From positions 469,629 to 533,628 of the forward strand of contig NZ_JACODZ010000003.1 of NCBI RefSeq assembly GCF_014280965.1: a stretch of 64,000 nt of DNA, in the 5' to 3' direction. Positions 57,323-64,000 of this stretch are shown piece after piece (the stretch's first letter is position 1; each line of letters begins with the position of its first letter). The DNA comes from Echinicola salinicaeni. Its GTDB lineage: Bacteria; Bacteroidota; Bacteroidia; Cytophagales; Cyclobacteriaceae. The translations under genes and the position numbers were made by a program. The notes under the pieces are model-generated. The model was not told the origin of the DNA. It saw only the letters and a list, made by a program, of their open reading frames with translations, and searched no databases.

Positions 57323-57763
57323 CCAGTTAGGATGATTTTTCATCCAATAATCAAGAGAGAATTTTCCCGAGCCGTATATTAAAAAGACAATCAGTAATAT
57401 AAGTACTGCTAAAGAAATTTCAAATTCCAGATTATTGGATACAGATAAGAATCCTTGGTTGATATTCACGAAGAATACCGCGCCGATCAATATCGGGATT
57501 TGGAAAATAATTGCGAATCGGGTCAAGAGACCGAAGGCAATCAATCCTCCCCCTACCAAATGCGCAAAGGCCACATAATGCGCCAAAGCCAAATTGAAAA
57601 ACCTGAGATCACTATTGCTCATCATTTCCATTAAGGCATTGGTATTTGCAATAAACATGACGCCTTTATAAAATATGAATAGCCCAAGGACTACTCGGAT
57701 AAAATCTATCCATTTAGGATGGTGGGTGTCTGCCCAAGATTCGATTTCTGAAATAGTTGTCAT
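57320..57763 (-). CDS. DoxX family membrane protein
   Basis: This 147-residue protein has four hydrophobic helices (about residues 20-40, 58-80, 85-103 and 112-132). It has DoxX-like features: VVLGLFIFYKGVMFI and VAFAHLVGGGLIAFGLLTRFAI. DoxX proteins take part in redox or thiosulfate chemistry in some species, but most are uncharacterised. It is a single gene on the minus strand. Confidence 0.85.
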   Translation of the reverse strand: MTTISEIESWADTHHPKWIDFIRVVLGLFIFYKGVMFIANTNALMEMMSNSDLRFFNLALAHYVAFAHLVGGGLIAFGLLTRFAIIFQIPILIGAVFFVNINQGFLSVSNNLEFEISLAVLILLIVFLIYGSGKFSLDYWMKNHPNW

Positions 57764-57862
57764 GATATTTTTGGGTTTTGTTGCAGTATAATATACGAAA
57801 TATCATGCTATAATGGTGAAAATCATAGGTTTAAATGTGGGTTGCCTCTTGGGGTTTTAGAA

Positions 57863-59533
57863 TTATTTCATCCAATTAATTCTTTTTTCGTTTTCTGTCA
57901 TTACTTGGAATTGAAAAGCAGGGTAATAAGAACCTTTGTTGTCTTCAAGTTCAATACTCATCGCTCTTCCAAACCTATTTATTGAGAATGTGATTTTTTT
58001 GCCTTTACATGGCTTTTTGAGGTCAAATATTTGTCCGTTAACCAGTTCAACCTTATCACCGAGCATCAGGAGGTTATATGCATTTGATTTGGGATGAATC
58101 TTGATGATGGTTCCATCACCTTGAATTTTGATGCCAAATTGTGACATATAAGTATCAATATTGGCTTTAGTGGTGATTTTTATATTAATACTTTTCAGTT
58201 GTTCTTCTAGAATAGGGAAGAGGTCTTTTTTGCCTATTATTAAGTCATTAAAGAATTTTTCTATTATTTGAGGCTTGGAATGTTTTTGGACAATGGTGTT
58301 TTTATAATCATTTAGGTCATAGCCCTTGTTCTTTTTACCAAAATTCATCCACATGTCTTTCATTACTTCATGAAGAGAACTGTCTTCATCTAATAACATC
58401 AGGTCAAGGCAAAGGGAGATCAAGGCTCCTCTGTTATAAATACTGACTTTTTTATCAGGGAGTCCCTGTTTGTACCCATCCAGCCAAAGATCGAAACTGG
58501 ATTCAACAATGGATTGGTTTTTCCAGCCGAATGATTCAAATTCTCTTTGGAATAACTTTTCTAAAATTTCGCTGATATATTCTTCTAGATTAAAATAGCC
58601 TGATTTTAGCAAAAAGATATCTCCCATATAGGTGGTTACTCCTTCAGCAACTACCCCCGTTTTGATATAGGCTTCTTTAGAAAAATCATAAGGCAATAAT
58701 TCCTTGGGTCTGATCCGACATACATTCCAAAAGTGGTAGAGCTCATGAGCACTTACGCCAAAAAGCTCATCCAGATTTTTCTTTTCCGAAAGACTTTCAG
58801 CAGGTCCAAATGTGATGACCGTGGAGAATTGATGTTCTACACCATGATAATGTTTATAAGGTAAGAGTTGGTATAGGAAATGATAATCTGTTGCAGGAAA
58901 TTCACCAAATGCAGCGATTTGCTTTTTGGTGAAAACTTTAAATTTTTCCAATAATTGGTCAATATCAAAATGGATTTCACCATGGAACCAAAGATGGAAA
59001 TTTGACTGCCCTACTTGATATGTATAATTATTTAAAGAGGCACTGCTAAGAAATGGACTGTCCACTAAGTGTTGGAAGTTGTCTGCTTGAAATTGGTTTT
59101 TGCCTATTTTAGGTAGGGCAGTTGCAGCTGTGAAGTTTTCAGGAATGGAGATAGCTACTTGGATAGCTTCATTTTTCCTTCCTTCTATATCGAAAATAAA
59201 ATTGATAAAATTGAGGTAAAGTTGTTCATCATCGGACCAACTACCTCCAGCATCCATTTGGTTGGCATGAAATTCATATGAAACAGCGTAAAACCCTTCG
59301 GTTGGTGTTATAAAGGACCATAAGTCTTTATTCTGCTTTTTCCATTCAATTGCTGTTTGATCCACCTGTACGGAAAATCCCCGGACTTTCTGTGCATAAT
59401 TGGTGATTTCATACCTTCCGGGTCTCCAAGAGGGAAGCTGTAACTTTACCTCTTCTCCTTCCTTACAATGAAGGTTTAGTTGAACTTCAATAAATTGACT
59501 AAGTGGATTATTTCGTTTTATCAGGTATTCCAT
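57863..59533 (-). CDS. M61 family metallopeptidase (glycyl-aminopeptidase type)
   Basis: This 556-residue protein has an N-terminal M61 beta domain, the zinc motif HELYH (263-267, in SAHELYHFWNVCRIRP) and a C-terminal PDZ-like domain (about 460-530). The family releases N-terminal Gly or Ala. No signal peptide is visible, so the enzyme may be cytosolic, unlike many homologues with a leader. It stands alone, divergent from rpmH. Confidence 0.9.
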   Translation of the reverse strand: MEYLIKRNNPLSQFIEVQLNLHCKEGEEVKLQLPSWRPGRYEITNYAQKVRGFSVQVDQTAIEWKKQNKDLWSFITPTEGFYAVSYEFHANQMDAGGSWSDDEQLYLNFINFIFDIEGRKNEAIQVAISIPENFTAATALPKIGKNQFQADNFQHLVDSPFLSSASLNNYTYQVGQSNFHLWFHGEIHFDIDQLLEKFKVFTKKQIAAFGEFPATDYHFLYQLLPYKHYHGVEHQFSTVITFGPAESLSEKKNLDELFGVSAHELYHFWNVCRIRPKELLPYDFSKEAYIKTGVVAEGVTTYMGDIFLLKSGYFNLEEYISEILEKLFQREFESFGWKNQSIVESSFDLWLDGYKQGLPDKKVSIYNRGALISLCLDLMLLDEDSSLHEVMKDMWMNFGKKNKGYDLNDYKNTIVQKHSKPQIIEKFFNDLIIGKKDLFPILEEQLKSINIKITTKANIDTYMSQFGIKIQGDGTIIKIHPKSNAYNLLMLGDKVELVNGQIFDLKKPCKGKKITFSINRFGRAMSIELEDNKGSYYPAFQFQVMTENEKRINWMK

Positions 59534-59574
59534 TTACATTTGTGCTTTGACAATAAACAAAAGTAATCCACTGG

Positions 59575-59605
59575 TTTGTAAATAAAAAAATACTATCTAT
59601 CTTTG
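59575..59605 (+). promoter_or_regulatory. Consensus promoter of rpmH-rnpA-ctpA
   Basis: TTTG (59575-59578), a 19-base spacer and TATCTTTG (59598-59605) match the Bacteroidota promoter consensus exactly. The leader to the rpmH ATG is about 130 bases and contains paired ATCGAT and GAAGT/ACTTC segments. Confidence 0.8.
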
Positions 59606-59742
59606 CAATCCTTTTCGGGGTCAACTGGAAAGGGAAGTCAAAGAAAAGCAATAAAAATTAAAACATAAATCGATGATGAAGTAATGAGCTGGTAAGACTA
59701 TCACTTTGAACTTCCGCTTTATCGATAGAAAATTAAACGATC

Positions 59743-59901
59743 ATGAAAAGAACATTTCAACCTTCTCGCAGAAAAAGAAGAAATAAGCACGGTTTTAGGG
59801 AAAGAATGGCGACACCTAACGGAAGAAGGGTTGTTAAGTCAAGAAGAGCAAAAGGTAGACATAAATTAACAGTGTCTTCAGAAAAAACGCTTAAGAAGTA
59901 A
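59743..59901 (+). CDS. rpmH: Ribosomal protein L34
   Basis: This 52-residue protein is L34 of the large subunit: [22 protein letters not shown], with a basic tail ending KTLKK. L34 usually has 44-52 residues; this is at the longer end, as in other Bacteroidota. rnpA follows 41 bases later, the classical order. Confidence 0.97.
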   Translation: MKRTFQPSRRKRRNKHGFRERMATPNGRRVVKSRRAKGRHKLTVSSEKTLKK

Positions 59902-59942
59902 TTATTGAAAGATTCATTTCTTTGTTTTGATGCCTTATTGCT

Positions 59943-60341
59943 ATGAATTATAGGCTTCCCAAGAATGAACGATTACATTCTAAAAAGTTAATAAAGGAAC
60001 TTTTTGATAAAGGTTCCTCTTTTTTTTTATATCCCTTCAAGGTTATTTATTTGCCCTTAGATCAAGCTGAGGAAACCAATCAGGTACTTTTTTCTGTTTC
60101 CAAAAGAAAAGTTAAGAAAGCTGTTGATCGGAATTATATCAAAAGGCGAGTGAAAGAAGCTTACCGACTGAATAAATCCATACTTTTGGATGGTGAAACC
60201 GAGAAAAAATTAATAGCTTTCGTGTATGTTTCATCAAAATTGGAAACCTTTCAGGCCATCCAACCTAAGGTGATTAAAATATTAAACCGCCTTGCAGCCC
60301 AGCAAGGGAACAAACCTATTCAAGATGAAGAAAAGAAATAG
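59943..60341 (+). CDS. rnpA: Ribonuclease P protein component
   Basis: RnpA is the protein subunit of RNase P, which trims the 5' ends of tRNAs. The 132-residue protein starts MNYRLPKNERLHSKKLIKELFDKG and has the RNA-binding motif KRKVKKAVDRNYIKRRVKEAYRLN (conserved RNxxKRRxRE type). Its last codons overlap the ctpA start by 17 bases. Confidence 0.94.
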   Translation: MNYRLPKNERLHSKKLIKELFDKGSSFFLYPFKVIYLPLDQAEETNQVLFSVSKRKVKKAVDRNYIKRRVKEAYRLNKSILLDGETEKKLIAFVYVSSKLETFQAIQPKVIKILNRLAAQQGNKPIQDEEKK

Positions 60342-61989
60342 AATTATTGCCTTCGCTATGGTCCTCATCGTTGGGGGAGGACTTTTGTTTTCATTTAAAG
60401 GCAAGAATGATAAGCTTTTTTTGATAGCAAAGAATTTGGATATTTTTGCCTCTCTGATAAGGGAGTTAGATTCCTATTATGTGGATGAGATCAATCCTGA
60501 AGAATTAGTGACTGTGGGGATTAATGCCATGTTAGAAGAGCTTGATCCGTATACAACGTATATTCCTGAAGAAGAATCGGATGATTTTAGGACCATGACC
60601 ACTGGAGAGTATGGGGGGATTGGTGCCTTAATTGGCAATAGGATTGGTGTTAATATGATATTAATGCCTTATAAAGGTTTTCCTGCCCAGAGTGGAGGCT
60701 TAAGGATTGGCGATGAGTTGCTAAAAGTTGATTCAGCAAATGTAGTTGAATTACCTACAAGTGATATTTCGAAGATGCTTAAAGGGCCGGCCAACACACC
60801 TGTAAAAGTGGTGGTCAAAAGAAATACGGATACCCTTGCTTTTGATTTGACAAGGAAGAAAATTGTTATCAATAATGTGCCATATTATGGAATGGTCAAT
60901 GATCGTGTAGGGTATATTAAATTGACTGATTTCACGACCAATGCTGGAGATGATGTTAGAAGAGCTCTTGTTGACTTGAAGGGGCAGGGTGCTGAAGAGC
61001 TAATATTGGATCTAAGGGACAACCCAGGTGGGATTTTAAAAGAAGCTGTGGATATCGTGAGTTTGTTTGTTCCTAAGGGGAAGGAAGTGGTGAGTACCAT
61101 AGGGAAGTTGGAAAATGTGAACGCAGAATATAAAACATCTAGATCTCCTGTAGATAAGAAAATGCCCTTGGCAATTTTGGTAAATGAAAGGTCTGCTTCA
61201 GCTTCTGAAATTGTGGCTGGGGCTTTGCAGGATTATGATCGTGCTGTACTGGTAGGAAGAAAGACCTTTGGAAAAGGGCTTGTTCAGAGTACTATTCCAT
61301 TATCGTATAATGCCCAAGTAAAAGTAACAACGGCAAAATATTATATACCTAGTGGAAGGTGTATTCAGGAATTGGATTATAGTCACAGGGATGAGAATGG
61401 CAATGTAGGGATTGTGGCCGATTCCTTGAGAAAGGAATTTAAAACCAAAAATGGTAGGACAGTTTGGGATGGTGCTGGAATTGAACCTGACGAAAATGTG
61501 GAACCAAAAAAATATGCGCCTATAACCTATAGCTTGGTGGCGAGAAGTTTGGTTTTTGAATTTGTCAATCAATATTACTATGAGCATGATGGTATTGAGG
61601 CGCCTAGGGAGTTTGAGGTGAGTGATGAGGTATATGATGAATTCGTGTCTTGGCTACAGGGAAAGGATTATGATTATATAACTAGGGTGGAAAAATCTAT
61701 TGAGGATTTGGAAACTTATGCGAAAGAGGAGAAGTACTTTGATGATATCAAAAGTGAAATCGATTCATTGAAAAAAAGCTTGAGCCATAACAAAGAGCAG
61801 GACTTGATAACATATAAGGATGAAATAAAGGAGGCCCTGAAAGATGAGATAGTCTCTAGGTATTATTATCAGGGAGGGGTAGTAGAGGCTTCTATTGATA
61901 AAGATCAAGTGATTGAGAAAGCTCTTGAAATTTTAGCTGATATGGATAAATACGAGCGGATATTGCAACCCGTTATGGCTGAAAAGTAA
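60325..61989 (+). CDS. ctpA: S41 family C-terminal processing peptidase
   Basis: This protein of 554 residues has an N-terminal membrane segment (about 5-25) and a PDZ domain (about 85-165). The S41 catalytic domain has the Ser in SASASE (about residue 290-294) and the Lys in FGKG (317). A long helical C-terminal extension rich in Glu and Lys follows. It should cleave envelope proteins from the C-terminus. ATG 60325 directly precedes the membrane segment; it lies inside the rnpA frame. A terminator follows. Confidence 0.92.
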   Translation: MKKRNRIIAFAMVLIVGGGLLFSFKGKNDKLFLIAKNLDIFASLIRELDSYYVDEINPEELVTVGINAMLEELDPYTTYIPEEESDDFRTMTTGEYGGIGALIGNRIGVNMILMPYKGFPAQSGGLRIGDELLKVDSANVVELPTSDISKMLKGPANTPVKVVVKRNTDTLAFDLTRKKIVINNVPYYGMVNDRVGYIKLTDFTTNAGDDVRRALVDLKGQGAEELILDLRDNPGGILKEAVDIVSLFVPKGKEVVSTIGKLENVNAEYKTSRSPVDKKMPLAILVNERSASASEIVAGALQDYDRAVLVGRKTFGKGLVQSTIPLSYNAQVKVTTAKYYIPSGRCIQELDYSHRDENGNVGIVADSLRKEFKTKNGRTVWDGAGIEPDENVEPKKYAPITYSLVARSLVFEFVNQYYYEHDGIEAPREFEVSDEVYDEFVSWLQGKDYDYITRVEKSIEDLETYAKEEKYFDDIKSEIDSLKKSLSHNKEQDLITYKDEIKEALKDEIVSRYYYQGGVVEASIDKDQVIEKALEILADMDKYERILQPVMAEK

Positions 61990-62007
61990 TATCTTGAAAG
62001 AAGATTT

Positions 62008-62057
62008 AAGCTCCTTCTCTGTTTCGATTTAATTCGAAAAGGGAAGGAGTTTTTTTG
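62008..62057 (+). terminator. Terminator of ctpA
   Basis: CTCCTTCTC and GGGAAGGAG with an inner TTTCGA/TTCGAAA part form a long stem followed by TTTTTTTG. Confidence 0.8.
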
Positions 62058-62167
62058 TTGACTAATTTGCTTGGGCACTTAAGGGGTTATTGTCTTGGGG
62101 AGTTCAAGAAGAAGTATTTTGTTATCTTTGTTGGTTTAAACTTGAGTAAAGGGAAAATGATAAGTTC

Positions 62168-62857
62168 ATGGGGTTAATATTGTCTATAGATACGGCTGTT
62201 TCGGTTTGTTCAGTTGCTTTGCATCAAAAGGGGAAATTGTTGGGGCTATTGGAGATGCATCAAGAAAATGTCCATGCGCAAAAATTAATGCCCGCCATTA
62301 AAGGCTTGATGGAGCAAGTAGGAGTGCAGTCGTCTGATTTGGATTCTGTGGCGGTTTCGGAGGGGCCAGGGTCCTATACAGGGTTACGGATTGGAGTATC
62401 CACAGCTAAAGGAATAGCGTTTGCGCATAATATTCCACTTATAGGAGTGGGTACTTTGGATGCTTTGGCTGTGCAGGTTAAAGATTTCGCTGAAGCTGGA
62501 GCGGTGATTATACCCATGATTGATGCTAGGAGAATGGAGGTTTATAGCAAGGTCTTTGATTCTTCCATTGCTGTATTGGAAGAATTGAAACCGGTTATTA
62601 TTGAAGAAACATCGTATGAGGAGTATTTGGAAAAAGGCCTGGTTTATTTTTTGGGTGATGGGGCCAATAAAGTTTCCCGGGTTATTCAGCATCCCAATGC
62701 ACGGTATTTCTCTTTGACCAATTCAGCATCCTCTGTTGGTGAATTAGCTTTGTTAAAGTTCGAAAAAGAGGAATTTGTGGATGTTGCGTATTTTGAGCCG
62801 AACTACTTGAAGGAATTTAGGGTTGTAAAATCGAAGAAAAATCCATTATTGTCATGA
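62168..62857 (+). CDS. tsaB: tRNA threonylcarbamoyladenosine biosynthesis protein TsaB
   Basis: TsaB takes part in making t6A37 of ANN-decoding tRNAs with TsaD and TsaE. The 229-residue ASKHA-fold protein starts MGLILSIDTAVSVCSVALHQ and has the conserved VSEGPGSYTGLRIGVSTAKGIAFA. Length is normal. A TATCTTTG promoter box lies at 62123-62130. The stop overlaps the next gene by ATGA. Confidence 0.95.
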   Translation: MGLILSIDTAVSVCSVALHQKGKLLGLLEMHQENVHAQKLMPAIKGLMEQVGVQSSDLDSVAVSEGPGSYTGLRIGVSTAKGIAFAHNIPLIGVGTLDALAVQVKDFAEAGAVIIPMIDARRMEVYSKVFDSSIAVLEELKPVIIEETSYEEYLEKGLVYFLGDGANKVSRVIQHPNARYFSLTNSASSVGELALLKFEKEEFVDVAYFEPNYLKEFRVVKSKKNPLLS

Positions 62858-63363
62858 GTGAAATAGTTAATAGGGTAGCCAATAGTCCGATAATAACCAT
62901 CGATCTGGAAACTTTTTATAAAAAGGAAGAAAGGGTGTTTTTTGATCTAAAGGAATACCTCTTTCAGGAGCTAGTTTTAAAGGAAGCGGATTTTAGAAAG
63001 GCGCTGAAGGAATTGGACTGGGAGCAATATCGGGATAAGTATGTTGCTGTGGGGTGTACTGTAGATGCTATTGTTCCGACATGGGCATACATGTTGGTGA
63101 TGACTTACCTGGTCGGTGTGGCGAAAGAATCGAGTGTTGGGAATTTGAATGATTTAGAACAATATCTATTTCAAAAGGCATTGTCTGAACTTTCTCTTGA
63201 TGATTTTGAGGGAAGGCCAGTTGTTGTAAAGGGATGTAGTAAGTTCCCTGTTCCATTATTTGCTTATGGGGAGGTGGTGAAATTATTAAAAGGTAAAGCA
63301 AAGTCTATCATGTATGGAGAGCCATGTAGTACTGTTCCGTTGTACAAGCAGCCAAAGAAATAA
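62854..63363 (+). CDS. DUF2480 family protein
   Basis: This 169-residue protein matches the DUF2480 family of Bacteroidota. Typical segments are SEIVNRVANSPIITIDLETFY, AVGCTVDAIVPTWAYMLVM, VVVKGCSKFPVP and KSIMYGEPCSTVPLYK. The two cysteines in these segments are conserved in the family as I recall it. No function is known. It overlaps tsaB by 4 bases and is the last gene before the rRNA operon. Confidence 0.88.
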   Translation: MSEIVNRVANSPIITIDLETFYKKEERVFFDLKEYLFQELVLKEADFRKALKELDWEQYRDKYVAVGCTVDAIVPTWAYMLVMTYLVGVAKESSVGNLNDLEQYLFQKALSELSLDDFEGRPVVVKGCSKFPVPLFAYGEVVKLLKGKAKSIMYGEPCSTVPLYKQPKK

Positions 63364-63900
63364 GGTGATGAAAATATAAAATATTGCTATTGAGATCGTT
63401 GAGATAAAAATGGTTGATTTTTAAAATTATGGTTTGGTAATTTTAAAAAAGAGTTCTATGTTTGCATTCCCAATCGGGGAAATCACTACAAAAGGAAGTG
63501 ATTTTAATCTTGAAAGAACGGTTAGAAAAACCTTTAAAAAATAAATTTTCAAAATTGTTTTTTAAGAAATAAAAACCGTTTAACTTTGCACACCCAAACG
63601 AGGGGAGTTGCATTTCAAAAGTTTTTAGGAAGCTTTTGAGAGAAAATAATTTGAAAATTGTTTTGCAAAATAAAGTTCTTTTTCGGACCTTTGCCAAGCG
63701 AAAAACAAGAGGACTGTTTAGGAAGTAAACGGCGAGAAAAAAGAAAGGGATGTTCCCGGTAGGACGGGGGATTTCACAAAGACGGCTAAAGAGCCGTCGG
63801 ACAAGTTCATTGAAGTACTGTAAGACGATAATAATATACGACAAGTCGGTAAGGAAAAGAAGAGTTGCCTACTTATGGTAGGCACGTCAATAGAAACTTT
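63364..63900 (+). other. Promoter and leader region of the rRNA operon
   Basis: This 537-base region has a -7 box TAACTTTG (63581-63588) with TTG / T-rich sequence upstream. A weaker possible second promoter is TTTG-N20-GACCTTTG (63662-63693). Two GC-rich hairpins lie in the leader, GACGGCT-AAAG-AGCCGTC (63781-63798) and TGCCTAC-N5-GTAGGCA (63866-63884). The hairpins may be processing or antitermination sites. Confidence 0.65.
63581..63588 (+). promoter_or_regulatory. -7 box of rRNA promoter
   Basis: TAACTTTG fits TAnnTTTG; transcription would start near 63595, giving a leader of about 305 bases before the 16S rRNA. Confidence 0.6.

Positions 63901-64000
<100 letters not shown>

Overview
The window looks like chromosomal DNA of a marine-type Bacteroidota, most likely order Cytophagales, family Cyclobacteriaceae (Echinicola / Cyclobacterium / Algoriphagus-like). 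This is inference from several things seen here. The 16S rRNA 5' end at the right edge has the Bacteroidota-style start. Promoters of the TTTG-N18-20-TAnnTTTG type precede rpmE2, atpD and rpmH. Genes lack strong Shine-Dalgarno sites. NusB has a long N-terminal extension, and DUF4293, DUF2480, DUF1573 and a six-bladed-propeller lipoprotein are present. Nearly all of the window is ordinary core genome. I see no insertion sequence, prophage, CRISPR array or tRNA gene.

Layout. 1-6.9 kb: a tightly overlapping leftward operon (holB, a RimB-like protease, rimK, hemC, a cyclophilin lipoprotein, a RmlD-like reductase), then a GlmU-like protein and rpmE2. 7-12.7 kb: a Wzi-like outer membrane protein, an MsbA-like ABC exporter, a small membrane protein and comM/yifB. 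13-16.5 kb: a trans-sulfuration enzyme and an ECF sigma / membrane protein / exported protein module. 16.5-24 kb: DUF4293, truA, an ABC exporter half, small envelope proteins, hemE and a MOSC protein. 24-32.6 kb: dnaK behind a sigma-54-like promoter, a GroES-like protein, then a glycerol cluster (glpR, glpD, glpK, glpF) followed by a propeller lipoprotein gene with a stop codon in its signal peptide. 32.6-40.9 kb: atpC and atpD, an NlpC/P60 lipoprotein, coaE, ybbR, yajC, DUF1573, ytxH, nusB and leucine dehydrogenase. 41-48.4 kb: another ABC exporter half, an outer membrane barrel, nrdA, nrdB, rplU and rpmA. 48.6-52.8 kb: a peptide-export cassette. 53-64 kb: an M16 peptidase pair, a duplicated domain protein, DoxX, an M61 peptidase, rpmH, rnpA, ctpA, tsaB, DUF2480 and the start of an rRNA operon.

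The most unusual locus is 48,681-52,368. An HlyD-type adaptor and a C39-peptidase ABC transporter with an intact active site are followed, 33 bases downstream, by a 109-residue protein with an N-terminal helix-turn-helix. Its C-terminal part carries a good match to a double-glycine export leader (E-V-E-S-I-Y-G-G) and then a 19-residue acidic tail. No separate precursor peptide is visible nearby. The DNA-binding protein may therefore itself be the transporter's substrate, which would link peptide export to transcription control. A 775-base gene-less region with four hairpins, ending in a terminator, follows.

Other points of interest are a likely nonsense mutation in the propeller lipoprotein, a repeated TTGAC-N5-GTCAA palindrome upstream of nrdBA, helically phased TTTTGT repeats between glpR and glpD, a terminator hairpin between atpD and atpC, and two ABC half-exporters whose sequence defects are complementary although their genes lie 21 kb apart.
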